From Halichoerus grypus (taxonomy: Eukaryota > Chordata > Mammalia > Carnivora > Phocidae): 64,000 nucleotides of DNA. Positions 11,010 through 23,689 of the stretch are shown here, piece by piece; the first letter of the stretch is position 1, and each line of letters opens with the position of its first letter. Where the stretch lies: assembly GCF_964656455.1 (NCBI RefSeq), contig NC_135721.1:88578754-88642753 (forward strand), in the 5' to 3' direction. The translations under genes were made by a program, and so were the position numbers. The notes below the pieces were generated by a model. It saw only the letters and a program-made list of their open reading frames with translations. It did not search any database and was not told the origin of the DNA.

Positions 11010-11084
11010 ACCATTACATAATATAACATAGATCAGCCATACTTCAGTTAAAAAAGGTAAAAAAAAAAAAAATTAACCATTACA
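11010..11084 (+). mobile_element. Very short L1 3'-end insertion with 9-bp TSD
   Basis: A 57-bp insert (11019-11075) with ATAATATAACATAG, CATACTTCAGTTAAAAAAGG and a long A-run resembles the last bases of a carnivoran L1 3' UTR (consensus AACTAATATAACACTG then ATACTTCAATTAAAA). It is flanked by ACCATTACA at 11010-11018 and 11076-11084 and interrupts the end of the old repeat. Confidence 0.65.
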
Positions 11085-11117
11085 ACAGTAACATCATCAT
11101 TGTCACCATGATCATCA

Positions 11118-11288
11118 TCATCATTATTTACTGTGTGCCAGGTACTACTTTAAGTACTTTACACGTATTAACTCACTGGATCCTCATCACAGCCACATCA
11201 GATACATACTCTTATTATACCCATTTTATAAATGATAGAATTGCGAGGTCAGGTAACATGCCCACAGTTCTATAGCTCATCTAATTTC
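11118..11288 (-). repeat. MIR SINE, reverse orientation
   Basis: TTACTGTGTGCCAGGTACTA, TTTAAGTACTTTACACGTAT, TAACTCACTGGATCCTCATC, TTATTATACCCATTTTATAA and AGGTCAGGTAACATGCCCAC follow the reverse complement of the MIR consensus through most of its length. Confidence 0.9.
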
Positions 11289-11853
11289 ATTGTATACTTG
11301 TCTACTTTGCCTATAAAATTTCCTTGAAGACATGGCTGATACTATTCTTTTTTCTTCTCTGTCCTGGCCCTTCCAACCTGGGCATCACTGATTCTTATGC
11401 CTATCCATCATGAAATACATTGTACATTTCTCCTCTTTTCTTCCTGAATATAAATAATCATTCTAGAATGTTACGTTTTGGGTTTAGGAATGCATCAAAT
11501 AGTCAGAGATGTCCTGTATTAAAACCTGAGTGTCTGAGGACAGCATTGGCATGGGATGATGCCACAGATAAATCGAGCTTGGGCTGGTGTCTGGACTGAG
11601 GTCAGAGAACTCAGGCAATAATTACTGAAAGAGGAAACTTCTTCTTAACGAGGGTCATTAGTACTTTAAAGAGTGTTCACCTTTCCAGCAAGTGTGTTCA
11701 CACTTCACTAGTCCAGTAATTTCTCACTGGGGTCAGCATCTTTAAACCAAATGAATGCACCCTAATCCTTTCTTCCTTCCTAGGGACTTCTGAGTTTGAA
11801 GTTGGACTTTGTTCCTGAATATTGTGTAACTTCTCCTTAGTGTTCTAAAAAAA
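11289..11853. other. Single-copy sequence, nothing recognised
   Basis: No repeat, RNA gene or reliable open frame is visible. Confidence 0.4.
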
Positions 11854-12183
11854 TTAGAAGATGAAGTTACAAGCTCTAAACTGCATAAGCACACAGCCCC
11901 AAATGGCATTTCCTCCTGTCTGTGTAGGAATGTATATGGATTTGACAGATAACAAGAATGCTTTTTTTCTGTAATCCTCCTGTAGCTTCATGGACATGTC
12001 CCTGAAACTCAGCTGGCTTTCTTGTCCCTGCAGTTCCTGGGTGGTCTGATTAGGGTAAAACGCATCATCAAAGCAGGCCAGGTGCTGACACTCAGCATAT
12101 GAAGCTGTCAGGAAAAGATCCTCTCGATTTCCTGGGAACTCCTGCCCACACAGCACCACCAGGCCATAACGGCCCCCGGTGCC
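11854..12183 (-). other. Unidentified coding-like open stretch
   Basis: On the minus strand one frame stays open for about 109 codons, from a stop at 12184-12186 to a stop at 11854-11856. There is no in-frame ATG near its start; the first plausible initiator is GTG at 12159. The first ~70 residues look protein-like in composition, with segments GRYGLVVLCGQEFPGN, AECQHLACFDDAFYPNQTTQ (Cys pair and an N-x-T site) and DMSMKLQEDYRKK; the rest is less so. An AG at the upstream edge (minus strand CCTCACCTGAG) could act as an acceptor but has a poor polypyrimidine tract. It could be an exon, a decayed retrocopy or chance. I do not recognise the family. Confidence 0.25.
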
Positions 12184-12413
12184 TCAGGTGAGGGATTAGC
12201 CGAGCATCGTGTGGCTAGCACTCACTAATCCTTTCGTACCAGCAAACTCAGATCCTCTAATTAATAGCCAGCTAATACCCAATTCCATTTCTCCGAGGGC
12301 TGTAGTCTCTGAGGGATAGGAGGAAGACACAGAGGGCGGGGGGGGACAGAAACAAAAATGAAAGACACGAGCATGTTGGGTTATATTTACTTTTCCTTTC
12401 AAGCATCTTGGAA

Positions 12414-12416
<3 letters not shown>

Positions 12417-12457
<41 letters not shown>
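12417..12457. repeat. (TC)n microsatellite
   Basis: About 20 uninterrupted TC units. It produces artificial Ser/Leu and Glu/Arg repeat open frames on the two strands. Confidence 0.95.
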
Positions 12458-12458
<1 letters not shown>

Positions 12459-12473
12459 GCTCTCACCATGGAT

Positions 12474-12534
12474 ATCTACCTACCTACCTATCTACCTTCC
12501 TACCTACGTACATACCTACTCACCTACCTATCTA
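12474..12534. repeat. (CTAC/CTAT)n tetranucleotide repeat
   Basis: Imperfect CTAC/CTAT/CTTC units follow the TC tract after a 16-bp gap, forming a compound simple repeat. Confidence 0.9.
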
Positions 12535-13189
12535 GGCTCCAAGATCAACCAATTAGTATGGTTGGTTTTCCTCTTCTGATTTTGGGGTGTAAATAATGGA
12601 GGGGTTTTGGTTTTGTTTGAATTCACCTCCTTCCATTTCTTCCTTTGGCTTTTGTTGAATGATTTATCATGCAGCTCCTATGATTGAGGATGCATGCCTG
12701 GCTTACTTACCCAGAAGCGTGTTTATGTGCAGTTGCATTCCGTCAAGTAGATGTTCTCAGTTCCTCCTTGCATGTTGATCACTTCTCCCCTAACACTCAT
12801 AAGTGGAATGAAAAATATTGGTGTTTTCAAATTGTGTATTCAGGATAGAGAAGTGGTGTTAGAATTTTAGGACAAACCATAGGCGTTTGGATGTGGGACT
12901 ATTTGTAGAGTCCTAGAAATATTCATGATGGGGCTAAGGTGTCAGGAAGTTCTCTGCTGTTATATGGAGCATAAGATCGTCACACTCATCCTTGGCGGAT
13001 GGCCTGCCAGCTCTGGGAATGTTTGAGCCTTTCAGTCTCTTTCTTTCTAAATTGTACCCACTAGTGTAGTGAGAATATGTCTTCTCAGTAAGGCTCATGG
13101 TCCTTTATTATCCTGAATACTTTATTGTTTTAAAGAGGTCCCATAAAGACCATAGTTTTTTCTGCCCCCCCCCATTTGAATTATAAATT
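12535..13189. other. Single-copy sequence, nothing recognised
   Basis: No repeat or open frame of note is visible. Confidence 0.4.
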
Positions 13190-13424
13190 GCTCATTGACT
13201 ATTTGATTTTTTTTTTTTTTTTTTTTAAGATTTTATTTATTTGCGAAAGAGACAATGAGAGACAGAGAGCATGAGAGGGAGGAGGGTCAGAGGGAGAAGC
13301 AGACTCCCTGCTGAGCAGGGAGCCTGATGTGGGACTCGATCCCGGGACTCCAGGATCATGACCTGAGCCGAAGGCAGTCGCTTAACCAACTGAGCCACCC
13401 AGGCGCCCGCTCATTGACTATTTG
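13190..13424 (-). mobile_element. CAN-type tRNA-Lys SINE, reverse, with 16-bp TSD
   Basis: The insert at about 13206-13408 is flanked by perfect GCTCATTGACTATTTG duplications (13190-13205 and 13409-13424). It has a T-run and AAGATTTTATTTATTTGCG tail, the GCATGAGAGGGAGGAGGGTC variant body, CGATCCCGGGACTCCAGGAT, and head GAGCCACCCAGGCGCCC. It belongs to the same variant as the 8.1 and 46.7 kb copies. Confidence 0.95.
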
Positions 13425-14014
13425 TACAGTGAGTGAATGAACGATGACCACAGATAACCTGTCTGGCTAAGTATAGTAAGAAGTTCTTCAGAAAGGAAAT
13501 CAGCCAGCGCCCAATATGCAAAGGTCTGGGATAACAGATAATTTCACGTCGCTGTGGCAGTTTATTGGTGGTGACTGTCCATGTGAACACCGTGTCAAGA
13601 GGGACTCCAAGGTGTCTCCATGGCTGAGGATAAAAGAAGGCCATACATACTAGAGGTGACAGTGGACATTGGCCATCCCCTTGCTAAGGCTAAACATTAG
13701 GTGACCTCCTTTTCTCAAACATAAAAGGTGCTGGAGTGTTAAGAAGCATGTAAAGACACTCCTTTCGTCCCCTCCTGAATCTAGAACTAATTAGGAAATA
13801 AGACACAGCAACAGTCAAATGTATGTCAAAATCTCAGCTGGTCAAGTGGATTACAGAAGGTGGTCCTCGATCTGTGTTTCTTAAACATTCCAGTCCCAGT
13901 GGTCTTGGGAAATGCTGGACACCTGCAGCTTCTCTGGGACAGGCAGGGCCTGCCTTGCTAAGCTCTCTGCGTGGCAGGAGAGCAGAAAAAATATGACATT
14001 TTATGGTGACAGAA
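13425..14014. other. Single-copy sequence, nothing recognised
   Basis: A 77-codon minus frame (13411-13644) overlaps the SINE flank and has no support. Confidence 0.4.
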
Positions 14015-14148
14015 TGCTAACTACGCTTACAGTGGTGAGCACAGTCTAAGGTAGAGAATTGTCGAATCCATATGTTGTACAACTGAAACTAATATAACAT
14101 TCCAAGTACAGTATGTCAGCTGTACTTCAATAGATTAAAAAATGCACC
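14015..14148 (+). mobile_element. L1 3' UTR terminal fragment
   Basis: GTGGTGAGCACAGTCTAAGG, TAGAGAATTGTCGAATCCAT, GTTGTACAACTGAAACTAAT and ATAACATTCC, then GTACTTCAATAGATTAAAAAATG, match the last part of the carnivoran L1 3' UTR (GTGATGAGCACTG, GAATCAC, CTGAAACTAATATAACACTG, TATACTTCAATTAAAAA). It is 5' truncated, as usual for L1 copies. Confidence 0.75.
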
Positions 14149-17100
14149 ATTGTCATAGAACGAGTCAAAACACCAGACTGACCGAGGGTCGTTGATCCTT
14201 CTCCCTCAGGCAGTGGTAGGAAAAGGCCCTCCTGACCGGCGAGGGAGTCGTGAGGGTGCAGGCTACGTGAGGTTGGAAGTGCTCCTTCCCGACTGGCCCC
14301 TTCTCAGGAATGGAGTGCAAACTTCTTCCCTTCTGGGGCAGATGAGAAGAGGGAATAGTATCACAGTAAACAGTTATATGTAAACATCTATTCTAACACA
14401 AGTTGTCTAGAAAGTCCGCCTGGATCTGGCTTTTTGTTCTGTCTAGGTTCATTGCAGCCCTGACTGTTGGATTAAGCCCCATACCATCCCTTTGCCCCAT
14501 CCCCAGGGTGGAAGTCTGCAGGACATCCTTCTCTGTCCTTACCCTGTGCCTCTACTCCCTGAGGGCTGATTTGCTTTGATTGTCTTTAGCTGCCTGTGAA
14601 GCACTTAAGGACACATACACAGCACCTTTGTGGCCCTGTAGGCCCCTATGTTGTTTTAGGGAATTGCCTTTGTAGTTCTTTATATGCTGGGTCACAGAGG
14701 AGTCTTCTCAGAAACTTTTGACATTCAGAACTTAATGAAAACTCACATAAAATATTCACCTTCTAGACCTGAAAAAGCCCAGTTGATAGGTTAGTGTCAA
14801 ATGTCAAACCATGGAACTAAAAGAGACCCCACACTTGATCCAGATAGCACTATCTTGATCACCGTTGAGGGTATGTGGGGGCTGTGGTGGAGAGAAGCTT
14901 CAGGAGTCCAACTTTTAATGGGGAGACTTGGGGCGAGGGTTCTGTTCTTCACTCACTGTCTTCTGTACAGGGTCCCTTTCAGTTCTTTGTGTTGTTGTTC
15001 TAAACCCACCTCCCCAGGCTGCGAGCGCACGGTGGCTGTTTGTGCCGAGGCAGTCACAGGACCCAGGGAAGGTCATACTGCTGAGCCGGCGTTGACACTA
15101 GAGCTGAAGCCTGCTTCCCTCCTGGGACTGCCCTATTGTTAAATACCTCCAGCCATCTTTAGTTATCTGTTCCACCAGCTATCAGGTCTCGTGTTTGAGA
15201 GTCTTCCAGATGTTTAACCTAAATACCACCACCTTTAGTTGAAGCTTCTTACTTTCTTGACAGGTCCTCAAAGGAACTTTTTCCAACTCATCTCAAGCCT
15301 TTAATATTCAGAATGTTGCATTTTTCTGAAAAAGATCTCAGGTGAAATGCATCACTAGTTGTATAGAGCTCAGAATTTCTGTACCTCTTCTTCATTCCAT
15401 TATGCTCCTTTCTGGAAAGATGAATCTCTTTTAATTATGAACATACATATATTTATTATCTGACAAGCAAATCTAGTTTGCCTTTCTATGAAATTACTTC
15501 ATTGCAGTGCAACCTCTAGGAGCTTATTTAACATCAATTAAAAAACTCCACATTATTGAAACTGTGCATTATGATCAGGAATAGAACAAGAAGATCTATG
15601 GAGCACTGTGGAAAAGTTAATTGGAAAATATGATTAACTGAGAAGTCCACAGGGTCCTATGGAAAATGCTGACCTTGCTGCCTTTTAAACTCTAGGAAAT
15701 ACATTCTCTGATCCTAAGACCGTGAACTAACACTGAAGAGCATTTTGTATCTGTCAGACACAGATTAATGCAAGATGCAGTCCCTGCCCACCTAGTTCCT
15801 ACAGCGTAGCTGGGCAGATAGGCAGTTTGTAAGGTGACACAGGGTTCCAGTACAGTACTGTCCCCAAGCAAGGAGAGTCAGCAGGATTTGCCAGTGGGGC
15901 TGTGGGAGAGGCCACTGACACAGGGGACAGCTGTAGACTAGAACATTTCTCCTTGGTAGTTCTTACTTACCCCACATAACTGGAGGGTGCTCTCCTTCCA
16001 AATCTTGGGGGTTTTTTTAATCAGCATAAAATCTGGAATGAAGATAAATATCTTCTGAAATGCTCTTGCTCCATGCGAAAAGTAAGCAGTAAAACAGCAG
16101 TAAGCTGTTTCATCTGTACACTGGTTGTAGTGCTAAATTAGGGAAGATTAAATGAACCTCATCTCTATAGTCATCAAGACTGTGCTATTGAACATCTTGT
16201 TCTTTGGAGTCCCCATGGACTGAAGAGAGCACATGCTAAACCTTGTAATACAAATTATTTACACTTATGTTATGTTTATATAAATGAAACAACAACAAAA
16301 TTATCACAGTGATAACGACTAACAGTGATTTGAAGTACTCACTGAAATGAAAAAAGAAAGAACCCACCGGTGCTCTTCTAACACCTCAACTCCTCCTCAG
16401 AGCTGGAGTCCTTCTCAGCTTGTACCCAGATCCGCTCTGTTTCTTGACCATACAGATCCCTGAAAAAGGAACTATACATTTGGCTTCTCTTGGTGGCCAG
16501 AGACCGAGGGCAGCATGTAGCTTGCTATTCTTAACATCTCAGCAAGTGCTGTGAGCTCATCAACTAGTCAATGGATATTACGCTTAGGTCCTGACTCATC
16601 ATACCCAGACATAAACCAACCAAAAATAACAGGAGGGGAGTATGCCATTATTTTTATTTTATCATGTTGTTGATTTTGTTATAAAGTAAACCGATCCTAG
16701 GGTCATGATAATCTATGCTTATTCCGTGTCTTAAAACTATGAACCTTCTGTGATGTGAAGTTTATAAAAGCAAAGATTCACTCTGTGACTTTAAACCCTC
16801 TTCCATATGAATTTCAATTCTAAATCTTAAACTAGTGGTTGTAGAACTTTAGTATTGTAAAAGCTTAGGCAAGTTACTAAATCACCCCCAGATGTGCTGT
16901 GGGAGCCATTATAAATGGACAGCTCTCAAGTCTCATTAAAGTCTCATAGAAATGGAACATGTCCTTGAAAACCATAGATTGGAAAGTATGTATATTTGAG
17001 CTTGTGTTTTGGGGCTAACTTCCTGGGTCCCAGTGGTAAGCTTAACCTGTCAATGGCTAATGCTTTAAAGAAATATAAAAGCCCTTAGGCTGGTCACCCC

Positions 17101-20100
17101 TGTCTCGTGGATTTGCATGGCAGGTACACGCATTAATCAATGCTTTTGAACCCCAGTCACAGATTGTCTTTGATCAGAAGCCTGGTTTGTCCCAGAGTGC
17201 AAAAATGTAGGAGTTAAGTGAAAGAGAGAGAAAGTGAGAGGGAGGGATGGGTGGAGAGGAGAGTGGCCTATCTCACCTACCCAGCAATTTTCTTCTCCCT
17301 TCTCAAAGCCAGTTCCTGGCACATTCAGATGACCATATGGTATCCATGGCTGGGGTCAGGGCTTAGTCTGCACTCTGTGACAGAGGGGACCAGCCTGCAG
17401 GGGCCACACTGAAGACCCAGCTGACAGTGCTGTGTCCCTATGTCCCTGCACCATTGCCAGGCTCTTCCTGGGGACCAGCTACTTGCTTAGTTCTGCTTGT
17501 CCATCTTGTTAGATTGCAATCCTCAGAAAAAGAAGTATGACTTTTTATTTTACTTTCCATATATAAACCATTCTCTTATCATTTCTTGGTGGGAAGGCAT
17601 AGGGTCTGGGTAAACCAGGCTTATCCTCTCGACCTCACCTGTGCACTGAACACTCCCTTAGCCTAGAGTCAACAGTTTCTTAAAGTTTAGAGAGACACTA
17701 GTGTGCAGGTCTGTTGCAATCTCTATATAATCCAGAAAATGCTTTATTTTAATATCCTGGGATTTTCTGCTTTCCTGAATTTGAAACATAAAAAGAAGTC
17801 AGATGTGTATTGAAATAAAATAAAAATTCTAAATGCATGATAATGAATTTACCCCTGGTTCTCCTTCACTGCGCATGTCAAACTATATTTTAAAATGATG
17901 CTCATTTTCAGATATTTGTTGGCATCCCAGCCTTTTCATTTGTTTGGAAATGCTATTTTCAAGCTATTTTGGTTGTAAAATGTTATACTCAAAACATATT
18001 TATTTTAACATTTTTGAATCTCTTTTTATTTTATTATAGTATGAACTTAAATCAAGTAAAGGCAATGCAATGTGATGTCAGAAAATGCTTTGTTCCAAGA
18101 GAGCATTTTTCTGCAAAAAGGTATGCCTTAAGTAAGGTGGTTTTTTTCAGATGATTCGTATGAGAAGTCCTAGGGAAAGAGAAACCAGATTTATTTTTTA
18201 AAAAATAACTGAGGTCAACATAAAATTAACATGAAGCTATACTGAAGGAGGTAGGTGGTCAGACTTCATGAGGAAATGAAGGAATATATCCTTTTTTCTT
18301 CTTGAATGGAGTTGATCCATGGCTTAATTTTTATTACATAACCTAATTGTTTGTGAGTTTTCTCATACTTAGTAAAGTTTTTACTGACATTTACCCATGC
18401 CGTTTCTTAAATCATAGCCTGAAATGTACTAAACCGGTCTAAAATATTTCTTTTGTGCTTTTGTAAAAAGTGACTTTAATATACAGCATCGAATCCAAGT
18501 CCCAAAAGTTTGGTTTCTGTGGCGTGTCTATGATTTGTATGACACTGCTGTACACCGTATTTTGTGACCAGAGTTCTTACACTTAGAGGCTGTGGCAACT
18601 CCAAGAGAGTTGATCTGAGTAGACTCCACACTAATTTGACAGGTCCCTTAGAGCCGGGATGATGCAGTTCTTTGCTCAAATGAATTGAGGTTGGGGCCAT
18701 CACAAACCGCAGCGGTGGTATTGACTTACCCAGTGAATCGCCAAGGCCTGCCTGTGGAATTGTAACTCGTTTTCTGGCTTCTGTCTGTGTTTCCAATTGC
18801 AGAATGAGTAGGACTGGCCTTATTTACCCGAAGTGATATGGTAAAGAGAGTAACCCAACTTAGTTTATGCAGATACAATTACTCAGCTTTTGAAGGAAGA
18901 TTCTTTCATCAGTGGTAGCTTTCACGTTCCACCTGATACTGGCAGACAGAGTCCAGCTTGTTCTCGTTATATAAATATAATTAGGTGAGTATGTTCTGTG
19001 AGGATGACCTATAAATAAATATCAGCCTCCACTTGCAAATATTTGTAGGACAAAGAGCCTTCGGAAACTTATATGCAAGGAAGGATCCCTGACTTCATGT
19101 CGTGCATATTAAAAAAACTTACATAATGCTATTTAGCTACATTCTGAGGTTTTCTTGAAGTTATTTAGCCTTAAACTTTAATTTTCTTTCCCATATTAGT
19201 ACATCTGTCCGACAATAGCTTTGTGGGCTCTGAAGCATGAAATAGCCTCCCATGTGCTCTGTGGTTTCTCAATATACATTCATGGTTCTCTGATTAGGAC
19301 ACTTTAGTATTTTTAAGGTTTAGAGCTCTGGAGAGGTGCTGGGGCTGGATGGCTTCTGGCTCATTTGTAGACCTTTGGAAAATTGTTTAATTACTCATCT
19401 CCTTCTAGCTTTTGACTTCTAAGCAAGCATTGCCTTGCATAAGTAGGGGCATGATGAAAAGTTGAGAGATGACAGATGCAGCTTTCACCTCCTTTCCTTC
19501 AAGGAGACAAGGGTCCACTCTCAAGAGAATTCCGGTATCACCTTGCACATCAGCTTATGCCCTGAGCCTGTGTGAGACCACGGGAGCTGCTAGGAGACTT
19601 AGCAGAAATTAGCCAGGATTAGCATATGGGCTGTGATGCTTTTGTTTAGATTACTTGGAGATGTACATTCGTGGGCATAATTCTGATTGGTTTGACTGCA
19701 GAAATTTCATTTTTAATTGTTCATTTATTAATATATGCAGAGGAAAGAAATCAGGTCCCTAGAAAGAGATCGATTGGAAGCATTGTTAAGTGTGTGTGGT
19801 GTTTTTGAAGCAAGTTGTTGAGTAATAAGAGCATAGATCATTTTTGATCCCCTGCAGCCCTGCAGATGCATCAGGCTTGCCCCCAGGTCCTGTGTGTTTG
19901 AAGCACTTTGTACATCCAGTGGAGCCATTAGATTTAAAGTTGGGGTATGAGATAAAAACCGCACTTAATCAAAACTGTCCTTGAGATGCCCTAAATCTCC
20001 AACAAAGAACAGTTGATACCTGTTCTAATGTACCCAGTCCTCTAACTGTTTATGTATAAATTAATAATGTGTGAAGTGGGTGGTTTGGCTTTAGGGATTT

Positions 20101-20404
20101 TGCTGTATGAAAACATATGTATCTTTAAATAATAGAATGAGCTCAGAGTAGGAGAATGAGAAGCATCGAGAACTCGCACCTGAACGTGGAGCAGCAGGTC
20201 TCCAGGTCTGGCTGCAGATGCACTTGGGCTTATGTGCCTCTTGCAGAGAGAGGCAGTTGGACTCAGTCGTGCCATTTCATTTTCTTTTGTGCTCTTATAC
20301 CCATGTGTCCGCACTTTGCTGTCTTACTCTCACTAGCTGTGTTTCTTCTCCAGGCATACATACTGGGAATCTGGTCTTGTGCTGATTGGTTTCTGTTATG
20401 ACCA
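14149..20404. other. Long single-copy region, no gene recognised
   Basis: More than 6 kb without a clear transposon. The longest plus frame (14801-15142, 113 codons) and a minus frame at 18476-18796 (106 codons) show no domain features. An AT-rich repeat-free block at about 15420-15600 and a GA-rich block at 17217-17260 are the only local features I would single out. The length of clean sequence suggests either old unique DNA or very decayed repeats. Confidence 0.4.
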
Positions 20405-20525
20405 TCACCCCATGGCAGGTTGCTCCATGAGGCCTGAGGACTGTGAATCATTGATTCTTGCATCCTCAACTCCTCACACAGTTGAATTGGGGCTCAATAA
20501 ATATTTACCAAATGTATGAATGACA
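20405..20525 (+). repeat. L2/MIR-type terminal motif
   Basis: GGTTGCTCCATGAGGCCTGA, ATTCTTGCATCCTCAACTCC and GGGGCTCAATAAATATTTAC, then CAAATGTATGAATGA, follow the L2 3' end in order. Confidence 0.55.
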
Positions 20526-20570
20526 ACTTCATTTTTCTCTGAGCAGCCCCTGCAGATATATTATTTTCAT

Positions 20571-20695
20571 GTTGTCTTTATTTTTATTTTATTTTATTTT
20601 GTTTTAGTTTAGTTTAATTCCAGTGTAGTTAACATGCAGTGTTATATTAGTTTCGGGTGTACAGTGTAGTGATTCATTTCCATACATTATCCAGC
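20571..20695 (-). mobile_element. L1 3' UTR fragment, reverse orientation
   Basis: TTTAATTCCAGTGTAGTTAA, CATGCAGTGTTATATTAGTT, TCGGGTGTACAGTGTAGTGA and TTCATTTCCATACATTA match the reverse complement of the carnivoran L1 3' terminus. The T-rich lead (ATTTTATTTTATTTT) corresponds to the poly(A) side. Confidence 0.8.
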
Positions 20696-23689
20696 CTTGG
20701 TGGATATGCATTAAATGGCTGCATGGTTGCCCATAGCATAAAAGGGATATTATCAGTTCCTGATCCATAGTTGTGAGACCTTGGTTTATTCCCTCATAAT
20801 AAAGCAGCTCCCTGGGAATGGAAGCTTAGCTTATGGGCCTTGGGATGAAATATGTGTTTACTGTGTGTCTTCTGTGTGCGAAGCTGATGTCAGGGTCTGA
20901 GGTTTCCAGTCCTGGTCTGTGTGTTTCCTTCATCCTGCCCTCCTTCACCTGTGCTTGGCCTCTGAACTGCTCAGTCTACCAGGACAGCCTCATACGTGGC
21001 AGGGACTAGGCCCCTGGAGAAGCACAGAAAGGAAGGCTGAAGGTAGTGGAAGGCTGAGATTTCAGCATGCTGTCTTTCTTCATTTTTTGGTTGTCTTTTC
21101 ATCTGCCCAAGACTAAATGTAGGGCATCCATTCTGTAAACTTGGATTGAGTACTGACTATGTACCAGGTGCTATGCTCTCTGCCGAGAACACAATATATT
21201 AATATGTGGTCCTTGACCTCAAGGATATCAAAAGCAACAGATGTAAATTCCTACATCATGTTCTGGGCTAGTGAGAATCACTCCTTGGAATGGCTTGTGT
21301 TTACCTATATTAATCAACATATTTTGTAGGAAAATATTATTATTGAGCTTGAAAAAAAATAGAGATTGGTCATCTGTGCCAAGCCTGAAGTAAATTTGTC
21401 TGAATCGGTATGAGCACGAAAGGAAAGAAAATCTGTAACAATAATATTAATAATAAAAACCTTAGTCATTTGCCTTTGATGTTGTAGTTCTAAAATAGAA
21501 ATTCCCTTTTGGAGTGTGTGGATGTAGGAAAATTAAGTTGATGAAGTAGCATTTTGGGTTTTATGTGTCAGTTTAATAGTTTCTAAATCTGAAACATAGC
21601 ATGTGATAGAGTGACCTCTTGATGTTGCTATTTTTGCCAGATTAATGTTGAATTTATAGCAATAAGCAAAGGTAAAGTGAAGTTTGAGTTTGTTACATAA
21701 TATGGCAGACCGAGGGATGGTGATAGTAATTAAAGAAGGATATTCACTCCACCTTCCTGTGAATGACAGTCTTCTTATGTATTCCAAACTTAAATGAAAA
21801 GGCCAGGAATTCAGCTATTATTTAGTGAGCACTGACATCATTAGACATAAACTCTAGATCATAGCAGGATCAAATAAGAGCTATAATAGAGATGTAAGTT
21901 GTGATGTGAGTAGGAAGGTTGATTTCTTTGGGAACTCTAGGGAAGCAACTCAAAGGAAATGATACCCATGTAGAACCTTGAAGAATATGTAAGATTTGTG
22001 CTAGCTGAAGGGGGAAGAATTGCATTGTTGTCTGTGTGTGTGTGTTGTGTGTGTATGTGTTTTCCTTCCAAAAATCTTAAGTCGCTGAGGCATGTCTTAG
22101 GGGGAAAAAGAAACTTCCTCAGTCCCCCTCCAATGGAGGGCACAAAAGTTTGTTCAGTGGTACTTGTTAGAGGAAGGACAGGATAGGGAAGCTCAAGGGA
22201 AAAATGTTACAACAAACCTACAGAGAATAGCTTGAATTGGGTACGTATCTGATCATCTCCTTTTGAAGGTCATATCTAGCAAGTTGATTCATAGATAAGT
22301 TCACTCCCTACATTAAGCTATCTGCTGTAATTCTCTCTTGCCCATTCTATAGTCCGAAAGCAGAGATGTTTCTTAAAGCAGGACTTGCTTACCCTTTATA
22401 TGTAGCTGTTAATGATTTTATTCTTTACCTTGGTTTAATTGTAACTGTAAGAAGTGCAGCATTAAAAGTGAATTCTGTGGTGTGATTTTATAGAGGCAAA
22501 AAACACATTTAATATGCTTAGTACATGCACACTGGGGTTCTCCCTCCACATACACACATACTTTTTTTAAAGCTACACAAATCTCGGAAATGAAGGATGC
22601 AGAAATTTCCTATTTGGGGAATATTTTTCCCAAAGCAAAATTGAGTTTTTATTGCAAAACAACTATGGAACAGGTCCTTTAAAATATCTGATTCAATGAT
22701 TTACACAGTCAGCATTGTAGATACGCTCATATGCCATAGAACAACTATTGTCACTATGTGCTTTATCTCTTTTGAATGAATTCATTGGACCTCACTTTCC
22801 ACCCAACTACAATTCAAAGATCCTAGTCATCTTTAAATGTTCCTTTTGCAAAAATACAAATTAACTTCTAAGTTTATAGAACTTGTAATTGCGGCTCTTG
22901 AGAATACTTGGGTAGAATGTGAAATAAAGTACTTGCTGATTCTTAAGCCCAAAGCATATTTCTTTCCTGATATAACATATGCTTTTTCACATTGAAAGCT
23001 TATATCTAGAAATTGGCAATCTGTACTCTGGTAAGCATCACAAATGTTCAGACCAAAGTCCTTATCAACACTTTGTATGCACAATCCCATAACTCCCTAA
23101 GGAGCCATTTAACTTTGAGCAACTTGGCATTTGGTTCGAAGAGATGGCAACTGTGAGAAGATCCTGGTAGATCGAGATTAAACAGAGCCCCAATTTTGTC
23201 TTTTCTTCAGATTTCCCCTATATTATTCTACTGAAAATGTAGCTAGGTTACTGTCATGCTTCCTGTGGGGTGAAGAAAAGTTTGCTTAAAACATACGGTA
23301 TTTGGCATGGTGGTTTAAAACTCTTCCAAGGGAGGAGTGATGGTGGAACTCTGTTCTTTTTTAAAGTTTATAAAACGTGAAACATTTATGAGGTTGATGC
23401 TCTAGATGGGTGTGTTGGAGTGAATAGCACATGCATGAATATACTATATTACATTTGAGAAGTATTTCAGGGACACCTGGCAGAACAGTAGCTTGCCCTA
23501 GCTGAAAGCTCCAACAGGCTAGGCTAAAAAAATATTTACCACCATTCCATGAGAAGTGGCCAAAGGACCGGAACTATGAAAAAGGCTTCTTTCAGCCCCA
23601 GAGGTAGGAAAGATTCTAGGCATAAAGGAAAAAAAACATGTTAACTCAAGAACTTATAATGGTTCTTAATTCTTAGGAGCTGTGTTACC
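20696..23689. other. Mostly single-copy sequence
   Basis: A decayed piece of a widespread mammalian repeat may lie at 21125-21240 (ACTATGTACCAGGTGCTATG and a later CTTGACCTCAAGGA). A (TG)n tract spans 22033-22060. No gene is seen; minus frames of 84-85 codons at 21533 and 22833 look like chance. Confidence 0.4.
22033..22060. repeat. (TG)n microsatellite
   Basis: A short interrupted TG repeat with one TTG and one TATG interruption. Confidence 0.85.

Larger units (their letters stand above)
10378..11035 (+). repeat. Old interspersed repeat with internal microsatellite
   Basis: It begins TTAGGGCCCTCCAGAGAAAT, runs into a (TG)n/(TA)n/(GA)n microsatellite, then AAATTGGATCC, GACAAGTCTAAAATCTGTAGG, CAGGCTGGAGACCCAGA, CTTCAACTGATTAGATGAGG and AATCTG, ending near ATCTGGGTATTGTC and GTCAAATTGACACATATGACC. 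The order matches a very common mammalian interspersed repeat whose family name I cannot give with certainty. A second copy with the same layout lies at 37265-37727. Confidence 0.65.

Noticed and set aside
12180..12200. Splice donor-like CAG/GTGAGG on the plus strand at 12187
   Set aside because: No open plus-strand exon of sensible length or acceptor precedes it; single donor matches are common by chance.
12272..12596. Arg/Glu and Ser/Leu repeat frames on both strands
   Set aside because: They are translations of the (TC)n and (CTAC)n microsatellites.
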